Shown one piece after another: positions 1 to 7,922 of a stretch of DNA of 20,097 nucleotides. A model generated the notes under the pieces. It was not told the DNA's origin, made no database searches, and saw nothing but the letters and a program-made list of their open reading frames with translations. The stretch is from contig RGBY01000014.1 in assembly GCA_009919445.1 (NCBI GenBank), positions 1 to 20,097 of the forward strand, in the 5' to 3' direction. The number at the start of each line of letters is the position of its first letter. Within the stretch, counting starts at the first letter, position 1. The position numbers and the translations under genes are program-made. Source of the DNA: Planctomycetia bacterium (GTDB lineage Bacteria; Planctomycetota; Planctomycetia; Pirellulales; UBA1268).

Positions 1-2
1 AA

Positions 3-3000
3 CTGCCGCTGCCGGCAACGCGGGTGGGTAGCCTGCCGGTCTATCTGCCCGAGGGGCAGCGACACGTGCAGTTGACGGTGCGTTCGGCGAGCGCCGGTAC
101 CGCCCAGGTGGGAATCTGGAGGTTGCCGACAGAGGTTCCCTCATTCGATGCCCCGACGCTGACACGACAATGGCAGATGCTGCTCCCGGGCATGGTTGAA
201 CTGGTGGCAATTCCAGGCGGGTTTCGTGAGATTGCCCAGCCACCAGTTGACTGGATTGGCCGACTTTTGGGTGGCCACAAGCGGGGGCAGGTCAGCGTCT
301 CACCTCCAGTAGCGCGGCGGATTGATCGACCGCTTACCAACCGGCAGTTTGTGCCGGTTGCTGGTCGGCATCGGCAGGAGTCGTTCGTGCTGGTTGATCG
401 CACGGTTCTGGCAGCGTTCGCGGTGTTCCTGGCCGCACTGACAGCAGCGCTGGGAGCGCTGCTGTCGTGGCAGCGGAGCTGGGTGCTGGTTGCGATTGTC
501 GTGGTGGCCTCGGTGCTGGCACTCTGGGTGCCCGAGCCGGCTGCTCTTTTGGCACGGTCTGTCCTCTGGGGTGGGATTGGCATCACCGTGCTGCGTCTCG
601 GCCGCATGGTGCCTGAGGGGAGGAGCCGCCGCGCATTGCAGCCGCTTGCATTTCTGCTCTGCCTCATGGCTGCCCCGGCCACAGCCGCTGAGCAGCCACT
701 CAAGGTTTTCCTGACACCCGTTGAGGGTGAGTCGACGGCACTCGTTCCCGAAAGCCTCTTTCGGGTTCTGGCGGCCACGGAAACAGATTCTGGCCGGAAC
801 GCAATCAGAATTCTCGATTGCCGGGTCGAGATGCTGCCCAGTGGTGCCAATGCCAGTGTGAATGGCCAAGAACTCTGGTGGCTGAACCTGCTTGTTGAAT
901 CGGATGCCGCTACGGCCTTGCCACTGGATCAGGCACCAACTGAAAGTTGTTTTGCTGAACTCCCCATTCGTGTCGATGGAGGTGTGGTCCGGGCGACCCG
1001 CTCGGTCGACCGTCAACGGGTTGTTGTGTCGCTGCCGGCTCCTGGCCTACACATGCTGGCAATCCCGATCAATCCAGTTTGGCGGCGGCGGGGGGATGTG
1101 GAAGTAACCACGGTTCGGCTGCCGGTCTCCTCCCAGACCGCCCTGGTCTGGCCGGGCCGTGAGCAACCGGATGCACCCGGGCCCAGCAGTCGCCGGACAC
1201 AGTGCGAGTGGGCACCGGCAGGGGGCCGTTTTCAGCTTGCGGGTGAGCCCCAGGCGGAAGGAAGCGGTGCCCTGGTTCAGCGTCTCCCTGCAGCGGAGCA
1301 GATCCGACTGACCCGGCCTGTTGATCCGCAGGCGAGGCTGGCGTCGGTGATTCGAGAGGCTGAGAGTAGCAATCAGATCACCTGGACCGATGACAGCTGT
1401 CAGCTCACGGCGCGGTTTCTCATCAACTCAGGAAACACGATTCTGCCGACGGTCTGGCTCCAGGCCGATCCACGGCTCGTTCTGGCGGTTCCCGAGGAAA
1501 CCGCACAGCCTCTGGCACGCTCAATTGACTATGACATTGCACGAGTTGCTGCTGGTGTCTTTCGGATTGACCAGCGAACGCCGGTCAAGGGGGCAGTGCG
1601 TCTGGAAATTCCGTTCACGATGCCGCTGACGACAACCATTGGGGTGTTTGATCTCCCCGATGTCTGGCTGCGGAGCGTTCAGGTTGATCATCGTGAGGTG
1701 GTCCTCGAGGCTGGTGAGACCTGCGAGATTGCCGTTCGCTTTCCTGGGAGTGTCGCTCCGCCACAAATCGAGGAGCAGGCCGGTAGCAAGACCACCGTCA
1801 GCTGGTCTTCCGATGTGGTCGAAGTGACGCCGGCAGAACCGCTCATGGAACAGCCACTGGAAGCAGTGGCAAGCGGTACGCTCGGCGCTGAGCCGCGGCT
1901 GCCGACCCTGCCTCGTCAGCCTGTCCGCATCGAGGTGTCGCGTCGGAGCGGAGTGATTCGTGGCCGTCAGCAGCAGCTCGTGGTGGCGGAGCGTTATGGC
2001 ACAGCGATTGTCTACGAGGCGACCATTGATGCCCGATTGGCCGTCTGGACAAGTGATCGCGTCAGTCTCCCGCCAACTACTGGTCAGTACCTGCTTCGTC
2101 TGGCTGCGCGAAGTGACCGGGCATTGCCGGCCCAAGGCCGACTCCCCTTGATTCGATCGGCCACCGCAGAGGCGTTTCCACTCACGGTCATCTGGGATGA
2201 TCAAGCAGGGCGGGGGTGTCCGGAGCTGCTGGCCTCGCGGTCAGGCGACGACCCGGACGATCAACCGTCTGGGCGGATCATGCCACGACGGGAAGATCCT
2301 TTGGCAGATCAGCAATGGCGATTTGAATTGTCAAACAGCAGCGCGGAGCAGCAGTTTCGTATCAGGCCACTTGTCAAGGACGAGAGCGGTTTGGTTGCTG
2401 AGTCACCGGTGGTGGCAAATGACGAGAAGCCGTCGACGGCGGCAGTGGCTGAGCTGGTCGATATCGAGCTGGTGATTGACGAGCGTGGTCGCATTTCTGG
2501 AGTTGGACGTTTTGATCTGACCACGCTGGCAGCAGCAGTGCAGCTGCGGTTGCCGGAAGGATTTCGGCTCTTTGAGTTGCTCCTCGATGGCCGACAGGTG
2601 CAACCGCAGGTGCCGAGCCGGGAGTCGCCAGCCGATATCTGGACCATTCCTTTACAGAGTGGGCCGTGGCCTCATGAAATCTTGTTGGTTTTTGTGGGTG
2701 AACTAGGCGAGGAACTCTTTCAGGGAGAGCCGGTTTCGTTCGCATTACCGGAGCTGCTCAGCCTGCCCGTGGAGAGAATGCTCCTGACGATTAATTCATC
2801 GAAAGGCCAGGCGTTGCGGGTGGGGACGCTGGCTGAAGCGATTCCCCCTCAGGCAGCGAACCAGATTCGTGAAGATGCCAACGCGGCCATCGATCGGGCA
2901 ATCATGGCGATGGTGCCCGCCGCTGCAACAGAGACCCGTGAGCGGATCAGTCGCTTTCGCGGACAACGCCTGCGGCAGTTCACCGGTTCGCCACTGGAAG

Positions 3001-3593
3001 CCTGGGCTGGCCAAGGAGCCAGCCGTTCGCTGCCCGGCTTGCCGCCCACTCAATTCACGTCACCACTTGATCCTGACCGCTGGCAGCGGATTGTCTTGGC
3101 GGCTGCCCAGGGTGAGGCCAGCGTGACGGTACGATTTACCGGTTCGGCCCCTGCGTCCCCCGGCCGGGTCGGTGTGACGCTGCTGATCTTGATAGCCGGC
3201 GTGGCTAGCTGGTGGACGCTCACGCGGCGTCCCGCCCGCATGCTTTTTGCCGCTGCCCGTTGGTGGCCGGTGGTGGTTGCCGTCGTGGCCGTCTCATGGC
3301 TGGCAACACGGCAGCCAGTCTGGCCCGGAGTGGGGCTTGCGGTTTTGGCTGGCGTTACCCTCGCCCACCGTTTTCTTTGGCGACGGCTGGCTATCCGGAC
3401 GGCAGAACCAAAGACTGCTCCTGCAGGCCCGGAACAGGCCGAAAATAAACCGGCTAACAATCAGTCAGCCAGCAATCAATCGGCCAGCAATCAATCGGCC
3501 AACAATGAGCCAGGCGATACTGAATCAGCCCGACCTGCACCGGAAGACCCTCAGGGGGCTGCCAGCACGGTGTCCCACCGTCCCGTCTCGTGA
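3..3593 (+). CDS. Giant membrane-anchored protein of unknown function, 5' end outside window
   Basis: The reading frame is open from the left edge with no stop before the GTG at 24, so the true start probably lies upstream. I do not recognise a family. Counting from the GTG at 24, residues 1-120 look extracytoplasmic, with alternating hydrophobic and polar residues as in beta-sandwich domains. Hydrophobic segments follow at about 127-149, 153-170, 173-192 and 205-222. The last resembles a signal peptide (LLCLMAAPATAA). A polar region of about 820 residues, rich in short beta-like stretches, follows, and then hydrophobic helices at about 1050-1068 and 1080-1122. The tail is Asn/Gln/Ser/Ala-rich, ending in tandem NQSAS pentapeptides. 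A plausible reading is a large exported domain held by membrane helices at both ends. The gene converges on the DUF1571 gene with only 19 bases between stop codons. Coding is well supported; function is unknown. Confidence 0.85.
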   Translation: MPLPATRVGSLPVYLPEGQRHVQLTVRSASAGTAQVGIWRLPTEVPSFDAPTLTRQWQMLLPGMVELVAIPGGFREIAQPPVDWIGRLLGGHKRGQVSVSPPVARRIDRPLTNRQFVPVAGRHRQESFVLVDRTVLAAFAVFLAALTAALGALLSWQRSWVLVAIVVVASVLALWVPEPAALLARSVLWGGIGITVLRLGRMVPEGRSRRALQPLAFLLCLMAAPATAAEQPLKVFLTPVEGESTALVPESLFRVLAATETDSGRNAIRILDCRVEMLPSGANASVNGQELWWLNLLVESDAATALPLDQAPTESCFAELPIRVDGGVVRATRSVDRQRVVVSLPAPGLHMLAIPINPVWRRRGDVEVTTVRLPVSSQTALVWPGREQPDAPGPSSRRTQCEWAPAGGRFQLAGEPQAEGSGALVQRLPAAEQIRLTRPVDPQARLASVIREAESSNQITWTDDSCQLTARFLINSGNTILPTVWLQADPRLVLAVPEETAQPLARSIDYDIARVAAGVFRIDQRTPVKGAVRLEIPFTMPLTTTIGVFDLPDVWLRSVQVDHREVVLEAGETCEIAVRFPGSVAPPQIEEQAGSKTTVSWSSDVVEVTPAEPLMEQPLEAVASGTLGAEPRLPTLPRQPVRIEVSRRSGVIRGRQQQLVVAERYGTAIVYEATIDARLAVWTSDRVSLPPTTGQYLLRLAARSDRALPAQGRLPLIRSATAEAFPLTVIWDDQAGRGCPELLASRSGDDPDDQPSGRIMPRREDPLADQQWRFELSNSSAEQQFRIRPLVKDESGLVAESPVVANDEKPSTAAVAELVDIELVIDERGRISGVGRFDLTTLAAAVQLRLPEGFRLFELLLDGRQVQPQVPSRESPADIWTIPLQSGPWPHEILLVFVGELGEELFQGEPVSFALPELLSLPVERMLLTINSSKGQALRVGTLAEAIPPQAANQIREDANAAIDRAIMAMVPAAATETRERISRFRGQRLRQFTGSPLEAWAGQGASRSLPGLPPTQFTSPLDPDRWQRIVLAAAQGEASVTVRFTGSAPASPGRVGVTLLILIAGVASWWTLTRRPARMLFAAARWWPVVVAVVAVSWLATRQPVWPGVGLAVLAGVTLAHRFLWRRLAIRTAEPKTAPAGPEQAENKPANNQSASNQSASNQSANNEPGDTESARPAPEDPQGAASTVSHRPVS
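3444..3503 (+). repeat. Four tandem 15-base units coding for NQSAS-type pentapeptides
   Basis: Four consecutive 15-base units start at 3444, 3459, 3474 and 3489. They read AATAAACCGGCTAAC, AATCAGTCAGCCAGC, AATCAATCGGCCAGC and AATCAATCGGCCAAC. They are in frame with the giant membrane protein and encode NKPAN, NQSAS, NQSAS and NQSAN in its C-terminal tail. The last units are nearly identical, which suggests recent slippage duplication. This is probably a flexible cytoplasmic linker. Confidence 0.85.
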
Positions 3594-3612
3594 CGCGGTG
3601 CCCCCTGTGGAA

Positions 3613-4539
3613 CTATTTCTTGGTGGCACCGAACTTGTAGGCCGTGTTCGCCGGATCAAAATCGGCATCGGTGAAGCCGTTATTTATCTTCACGTTCATG
3701 TAGGTGTATTCCTCCATGAGCGAGGGCTGTCCACCTTGCTCGGTTGGCCAGTCGTAGGCCTCGTAGCGAATCGGAATCAAGAGTTCATCGTCGATGTAGA
3801 CGCGGGCCAGATGAAAGCGAAAGTTGCGTCGCGGCACTGGGTGCCCAACCTGGACGCAGGTGCAGAGCCGGCCATTGACCTTTGCCTGGGGCAGAAAATT
3901 CACTTCGCACTCACCAAACTGCTTGTCGTGTTCAGCAACTTCAACGAGTCGCTTGGCGAGGTTCTCGACCCCGAGTTCAGTAATCGGGTACCGGTTGCCC
4001 TGCATGGCGAGCATGCCCTGCGGATCGAGTGAGACCGTGCCGACCATGGCCCGTACGCCACCGCCGGCGTGGGCGAGCATGTTGCCATCATTACGGCCAT
4101 CAACGTAGATCACTTCCTGGCCCTTCAGGTCGTCTGGAGCAAGGAAGTAGAGATAGACACTGAAAGGTTCATGCCGAATCTTGGCGAACATGTACTCGTG
4201 TGACTTCAGTTCCCCCGCAATCCGCTCTCGTTTCACGACGGTGCAGGAATAGTCCTTGATATTGGACTGAATGCTTGCCAGCCCCTTGGCCGCCAGTGCC
4301 AAGGCTGGCTCAAGCGGATGCTCACCGGGAGTCGTGGTGGCCACCGCATCACTGGCATTGGCATTCCCCTGAGCGAGGCCGCCATTGGGAATGAGGCCCG
4401 GGGGGCCTGCCGCCGGCTCGTTGGCCTGGGCAACCGTCATGGCGAAACAGGGGAGGAGGGCCCAGAGAAGCCAGTGCCGTGGCCGGCCCTCGGTGCGAGT
4501 CGGCAGCCATGCCGTGAAGTTCTTCCCTGATCCACTCAT
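3613..4539 (-). CDS. Secreted DUF1571-type protein
   Basis: A 308-residue protein. I chose the ATG at 4539 because GGAGGA lies 7 bases upstream and a signal peptide follows directly: a basic stretch, then the hydrophobic run LLWALLPCFAMTVAQA. Mature residues from about 95 on (DYSCTVVKRERI, then EPFSVYLYFLAPDD, KGQEVIYVDGRNDG, RYPITELGVENL, and a C-terminal MEEYTYMNV) match the layout I recall for DUF1571. That domain is common in planctomycetes, has no established function, and resembles outer-membrane lipoprotein carrier-type folds. The frame stays open upstream to 4839, but that part has no protein-like character. The gene looks complete. It is monocistronic as far as can be seen, convergent with the giant membrane protein and divergent from the metallo-hydrolase. 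Family assignment is from memory of the pattern. Confidence 0.85.
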   Translation of the reverse strand: MSGSGKNFTAWLPTRTEGRPRHWLLWALLPCFAMTVAQANEPAAGPPGLIPNGGLAQGNANASDAVATTTPGEHPLEPALALAAKGLASIQSNIKDYSCTVVKRERIAGELKSHEYMFAKIRHEPFSVYLYFLAPDDLKGQEVIYVDGRNDGNMLAHAGGGVRAMVGTVSLDPQGMLAMQGNRYPITELGVENLAKRLVEVAEHDKQFGECEVNFLPQAKVNGRLCTCVQVGHPVPRRNFRFHLARVYIDDELLIPIRYEAYDWPTEQGGQPSLMEEYTYMNVKINNGFTDADFDPANTAYKFGATKK

Positions 4540-4928
4540 GCCTGAATCCTCCATTGAAGCTGGTGTTTTGTCGGGGGCACCGATCGGGTGCGGAATCGCA
4601 CTGGTGAAGCCCGTCGGAGTGACGCGTAAACTAGTTATCGCTCTGGGGTTGGTTCTCACGTTGCCTTTCCGGTGTTGAACCGCCTCACCGGCATAATGCA
4701 CATATCCGGTCGATTCGTTCCTGCAGGCCGAAGCCGCAGGGTGATCACGGGATCGAGCCGCAGCCCAGAACACTAGCGATCCGGATGGAGTCCGGCTATG
4801 GCAAAAATATCGGTATCCAAGCCGTATTTCACGGTACATTGGGAGACGCAGGGTGTTGGTTGTTCACGCGAACAAAACCGATTTCCCGTCACCCCGTGTT
4901 TGCTCTTGTTTTCCCCTGGCTAACCCTC
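4540..4928. other. Divergent intergenic region, 389 bases
   Basis: This region separates the DUF1571 gene (-) from the metallo-hydrolase gene (+). Reading frames extend into it from both sides (to 4839 on - and back to 4785 on +), but their translations look like noise. It must hold the promoters of both flanking genes. I could not pick convincing -35/-10 pairs. The only clear structure is the inverted repeat at 4860-4875. Confidence 0.6.
4860..4875. promoter_or_regulatory. Perfect inverted repeat, possible operator
   Basis: TTGTTCACGCGAACAA has two perfect 6-base arms around a 4-base centre, 53 bases upstream of the metallo-hydrolase ATG. Outside it, GG and CC could extend the symmetry with a 2-base offset. 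A repeat of this size arises by chance a few times in 20 kb. Only its position in the divergent promoter region makes it a candidate binding site. No regulator is encoded nearby. Confidence 0.25.
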
Positions 4929-5603
4929 ATGCCGACCATCACGCCCCTGATCCAATCGGGCCCGTTTGAGGTTTTTCGGGTTGTTTCCCGTCCCTTTTAC
5001 GAAAACACCTACCTGATTCGCCGGGTGGGGGAACCTGCCTGCTTGGTGATCGACCCAGGCTTTGAACCCGATGCAGTCACAGCGGCGATTGATGAACTGG
5101 AACTCGAGCCCGCAGCCATCGTGTTGACCCATGGGCATTCCGACCACATTGCCGGCGTCGGTCCACTTCGGGACCGCTGGCCTGAACTACCCGTGTTGAT
5201 CGGACATGGTGATGCCGAAAAACTGACCGACCCTGTTGCCAACCTGTCGGCGGGCTACGGAATTTCAGTGACCAGCCCTCCCGCAGACTCCCTGCTGCGT
5301 GGGGGGGAGCCTCTGGTTGTGGGTGCCTTTCGGGCCGAGGTTGCCGAGATTCCGGGGCATTCTCAGGGGCATGTGGTCTTCTGGTTTACAGGAGAGCCGG
5401 TACTGGTTTTCGCTGGCGATGTATTGTTTCATGAGGGAGTTGGCCGCACCGACTTTCCTGACGGAGACTTCGCGGCCCTCGCCAGCGGGATCATCACCCA
5501 TCTCTACACCTTGCCCGACACAGCAGTGGTCCTCCCTGGTCACGGTGAGCCGACCACGATTGGTCACGAGAAACAACACAATCCATTCGTCCCATTGAAC
5601 TGA
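4929..5603 (+). CDS. Metallo-beta-lactamase-fold hydrolase, glyoxalase II-like
   Basis: A 224-residue protein starting MPTITPLIQS. The ATG at 4929 fits the start of the fold (FRVVSRPFYENTYLI), while the open frame back to 4785 adds unrelated residues. The metal site is complete: THGHSDH (H68, H70, D72, H73), H144 in PGHSQGH, D164 in FAGD and H205 in LPGHGEP. This is the GloB/YcbL arrangement. Known relatives are zinc or iron hydrolases, often acting on thioesters such as S-lactoylglutathione, but the substrate cannot be told from sequence. At 224 residues it is shorter than classical glyoxalase II, lacks that enzyme's C-terminal helical domain, and is closer to the YcbL type. It probably acts in the cytoplasm. 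The plsC-like gene starts 37 bases downstream, so co-transcription is likely. Confidence 0.9.
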   Translation: MPTITPLIQSGPFEVFRVVSRPFYENTYLIRRVGEPACLVIDPGFEPDAVTAAIDELELEPAAIVLTHGHSDHIAGVGPLRDRWPELPVLIGHGDAEKLTDPVANLSAGYGISVTSPPADSLLRGGEPLVVGAFRAEVAEIPGHSQGHVVFWFTGEPVLVFAGDVLFHEGVGRTDFPDGDFAALASGIITHLYTLPDTAVVLPGHGEPTTIGHEKQHNPFVPLN

Positions 5604-5640
5604 CGTCGGTCTTTCCCGGTTCCAGTTCCAGCCGTTCACA

Positions 5641-6309
5641 ATGCTTGCGCCTGCAGACATGCCCGCCCCTCCACAAGACCAGCCGGTTAGTCGGTCGCCG
5701 GTCTGTCGTCTGACAGGCCTGGGTCTGGCGGGCCTGGCCAGGCTACTGGCTGGTGCGAGTGTCCGTTGGATTGCCAGTCAGCCGGACACCTGCCAGCGTG
5801 TCTACTTCGCCAACCACACCAGCCACCTCGACGCCTTATTGATCTGGGCTTCGCTCCCCCGCGTGGTCCGCGAACTGACCCGGCCAGTGGCCGCCAAAGA
5901 CTACTGGTCGCGCGGCCGGGTGCGGCGCTGGCTTGCTGAGCAGGTCTTCGATGCCATTCTCATCGATCGCACCGACATCAAGGTTCATCAGAGCCCGGTC
6001 GACCTGATGCTTCGTGAGGCCGGGGCAACCCGCTCGTTGATTGTTTTTCCAGAGGGCAGTCGGAGCGTCACCGGGGAGGTTGGGGAGTTCAAAAGCGGGC
6101 TGTACTACCTGGCCAAAAAACGGCCCGACATCGAATTGGTGCCGGTCCACATCGATAACCTGAACCGGGTGCTTCCTCGGGGTGAATTTCTACCGGTGCC
6201 CCTGTTGTCCTGTATCAGTTTTGGCCCACCACTCTGGCTCGAGCGGGACGAGGCCAAGTTCGACTTTCTCACTCGTGCCCGTCGGGCCGTATTGTCGCTG
6301 AAGGAGTAG
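5641..6309 (+). CDS. plsC: Lysophospholipid acyltransferase, PlsC type (1-acylglycerol-3-phosphate acyltransferase)
   Basis: A 222-residue protein that would transfer an acyl chain to lysophosphatidate at the inner membrane, forming phosphatidate. The acyltransferase motifs are in order: NHTSHLD at 58-64 (catalytic H59 and D64), the block around DAILIDR at 104-110, FPEGSRS at 136-142 and LVPVHI at 167-172. An N-terminal hydrophobic stretch (about 24-40) fits membrane association. The start is uncertain: ATG 5641 has no clear ribosome binding site, and ATG 5659 is a possible alternative. It sits between the metallo-hydrolase and the cdsA-like gene (25-base gap), so PlsC and CdsA, consecutive enzymes of CDP-diacylglycerol formation, are adjacent. 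Substrate choice is inferred from the family and this neighbour. Confidence 0.88.
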   Translation: MLAPADMPAPPQDQPVSRSPVCRLTGLGLAGLARLLAGASVRWIASQPDTCQRVYFANHTSHLDALLIWASLPRVVRELTRPVAAKDYWSRGRVRRWLAEQVFDAILIDRTDIKVHQSPVDLMLREAGATRSLIVFPEGSRSVTGEVGEFKSGLYYLAKKRPDIELVPVHIDNLNRVLPRGEFLPVPLLSCISFGPPLWLERDEAKFDFLTRARRAVLSLKE

Positions 6310-6334
6310 GCGGCGGGGCGATGCGAGTCGCTCC

Positions 6335-7414
6335 GTGCCAGACACAACAGACGTGAACGATCTTCGTACCATTGCTCTGGTTGCCGGAGTCTTGCTGCTG
6401 CTTTCGGTGGTGACTGGCGTGGGCCAGTTCCTCAAGCGTCATCCCGATCGCGGAATCGACGCTGCTGCTGTCCGCACCTTCAATCTGCGAATTCGTGGCT
6501 GGTGGGTGCTGTGTACCGTGCTGGCAGCCGCCTTCTGGCTTGGATCGACCGCCACGGTCACGCTCTTTGGCCTGGTCTCATTCTGGGCATTACGGGAATT
6601 CATTACGCTGACGCCGACCCGCAAGGGTGACCATCGGGCGCTCTTTTGGGTGTTCTTCCTGTTTACACCACTGCACTATGTACTGGTCGGCCTGAATCGG
6701 TACGACATCTACAGTGTGTTCCTGCCGGTGTATGCCACGCTCTTTGTGTTGGCCCGCGCAGCGGTGGCTGGCGACTACAAGCGGTTCCTCGAGCGGACGG
6801 CCAAGATTCAGGCGGGGCTGGTGGTCTGTGTCTACTGTCTTTCTTTTGCCCCTGCGCTTCTGGCCTTGCCGGTGGCAGCTGGGGTCGATGGTGGCCGCGA
6901 TGCCAACTTTCGGCTGCTGTTCTTTCTGATCTTGCTGGTGCAGTTTGCTGACTGCATGCAATATGTCTGGAGCCGCGTGCTGGGGCAGCGGTTGGTGGCG
7001 GCAGCAGTCAGCAGCAACCGTACCTGGGAAGGCCTGCTGGGGAGTGCCACCAGCACCGCGCTGCTGGCCTCCGTGCTCTGGTGGGCCGCCCCGCCCTTTG
7101 AGCCCTGGCAGGCTGCAATCGTTGGCCTGGTGGTGGCCATCATGGGCTTTGCCGGTGGCATGACGATGTCAGCAATCAAACGCGACCGGGGCGTGAAGGA
7201 CTATGGCACCCTTGTGGTCGGGCATGGTGGCGTCCTCGACCGCATCACATCGGCTGGATACTCCCGCATGGCGAACATCTCTGGGAAGGCAATGCCTCGC
7301 CCGGTCCGCAGAAATTCGATCAGCATGCGATGCTGGCGGGCCCGTTCAACGGGGTGCTCAACAGTGGTGCACGCACCCTCGTCGGCCCAGCGTGGCAGTG
7401 GTTGCCGAAAATGA
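6335..7414 (+). CDS. cdsA: CDP-diacylglycerol synthase (CdsA family) with an apparently replaced C-terminus
   Basis: It would activate phosphatidate with CTP to CDP-diacylglycerol. The protein has about eight hydrophobic helices. It carries the CdsA signature near its end: SAIKRDRGVKDYG, then VGHGGVLDRI at 295-304. Normally DRI is followed by D and a last membrane segment. Here the family resemblance stops at residue 304 (base 7246). The remaining 55 residues are basic, hydrophilic and lie entirely over the opposite-strand peptidase-like gene, so they look like out-of-gene translation. I infer loss of the true tail, the last helix included (see 7237-7249). The GTG start at 6335 follows plsC by 25 bases; the ATG at 6321 is out of frame. 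Family assignment is firm; intactness is doubtful. Confidence 0.8.
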   Translation: MPDTTDVNDLRTIALVAGVLLLLSVVTGVGQFLKRHPDRGIDAAAVRTFNLRIRGWWVLCTVLAAAFWLGSTATVTLFGLVSFWALREFITLTPTRKGDHRALFWVFFLFTPLHYVLVGLNRYDIYSVFLPVYATLFVLARAAVAGDYKRFLERTAKIQAGLVVCVYCLSFAPALLALPVAAGVDGGRDANFRLLFFLILLVQFADCMQYVWSRVLGQRLVAAAVSSNRTWEGLLGSATSTALLASVLWWAAPPFEPWQAAIVGLVVAIMGFAGGMTMSAIKRDRGVKDYGTLVVGHGGVLDRITSAGYSRMANISGKAMPRPVRRNSISMRCWRARSTGCSTVVHAPSSAQRGSGCRK

Positions 7415-7809
7415 CTGGCAAAAATCGTGTGGGTGATTTCATGTGGCAGAACCGAGTCGAGCACCCGTTCTTCACTGCCCTGGATGTTCATGGTCCAGTT
7501 GAAGACCTCACCGCGGTCAAACACAAAACTGGTTGCACCACCGGCGCCCAGTGTGGGGGCCACCTGGGCCGTGATGGGGCAGGGACGGCTCCAGCGGGGA
7601 AGCGGCTGGCCGACCCACTCGATGGCCAGGTCGTGCCGATACTGTTCTGCCGCGTCACCGATGCGCTTGGCCAGGTGGTCAGTGGGGGCCTCAATGATGA
7701 AGTTGGTCGTTCGATAGCCTGCCGCAGGGGCGGTAGCGAGCGGGACAAAGGCACTGAGAACTGCTGAAGCAAGAAAAAGAATCTGCGATCGATGTCGGCC
7801 GAACTGCAT
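7201..7809 (-). CDS. Secreted HExxH metallopeptidase-like protein, C-terminus apparently lost
   Basis: A 202-residue frame. Residues 1-30 form a signal peptide (LFLASAVLSAFVPLATAPAA). The mature part has HEITH at 123-127 and E144 in WADEGA, the spacing of zinc gluzincins with a downstream glutamate ligand. It resembles secreted proteins I recall from many planctomycetes (YRTTNFIIEAPT, GATSFVFDRGEVF, EYPADVM). In those, EYPxDV is followed by a longer C-terminal region. Here the resemblance ends at M189 (base 7243), followed by 13 proline/threonine-rich residues and a stop. That point coincides with the break in the CdsA-like gene. It follows the LysM gene on the same strand by 113 bases. Active-site residues remain, but folding is doubtful. 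The peptidase role is inferred from the motif only. Confidence 0.7.
   Translation of the reverse strand: MQFGRHRSQILFLASAVLSAFVPLATAPAAGYRTTNFIIEAPTDHLAKRIGDAAEQYRHDLAIEWVGQPLPRWSRPCPITAQVAPTLGAGGATSFVFDRGEVFNWTMNIQGSEERVLDSVLPHEITHTIFASHFRQPLPRWADEGACTTVEHPVERARQHRMLIEFLRTGRGIAFPEMFAMREYPADVMRSRTPPCPTTRVP
7237..7249. other. Probable deletion junction joining two truncated convergent genes
   Basis: On +, codons for the CdsA signature end with GAC CGC ATC at 7238-7246, and the next codon is ACA where the family has Asp. On -, the peptidase codons read GAT GTG ATG down to 7243 and then lose resemblance. CGCATC (7241-7246) fits both ancestral contexts and could be the microhomology at which sequence was lost. 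Family expectations are from memory. Confidence 0.6.
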
Positions 7810-7922
7810 GCGTCTACCACTCCGAAGATGTCGCTGTCGGCGTTCCTGCCGCCAGCGGTGAGGGGCGGACGGTAGCGGTGCAGGGGGCTCGGAACCAGAG
7901 CGGTTTCAGGCCGGTTGACCGT

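Noticed and set aside
3247..4032. Long + strand frame across the end of the giant protein and the DUF1571 gene
   Set aside because: It overlaps two well-supported genes in other frames and has no recognisable domain.
4540..4839. Upstream extension of the DUF1571 frame
   Set aside because: A strong GGAGGA ribosome site and a signal peptide begin at 4539; the upstream translation looks random.
4860..4875. LexA box
   Set aside because: GTTC-N4-GAAC is the inverse of the GAAC-N4-GTTC Gram-positive box, and the CTGT/ACAG ends of the enterobacterial box are not met. It is kept only as an unassigned inverted repeat.
4785..4928. N-terminal extension of the metallo-hydrolase frame back to 4785
   Set aside because: The added 48 residues have no fold-like character, and the ATG at 4929 sits right before the first conserved strand.
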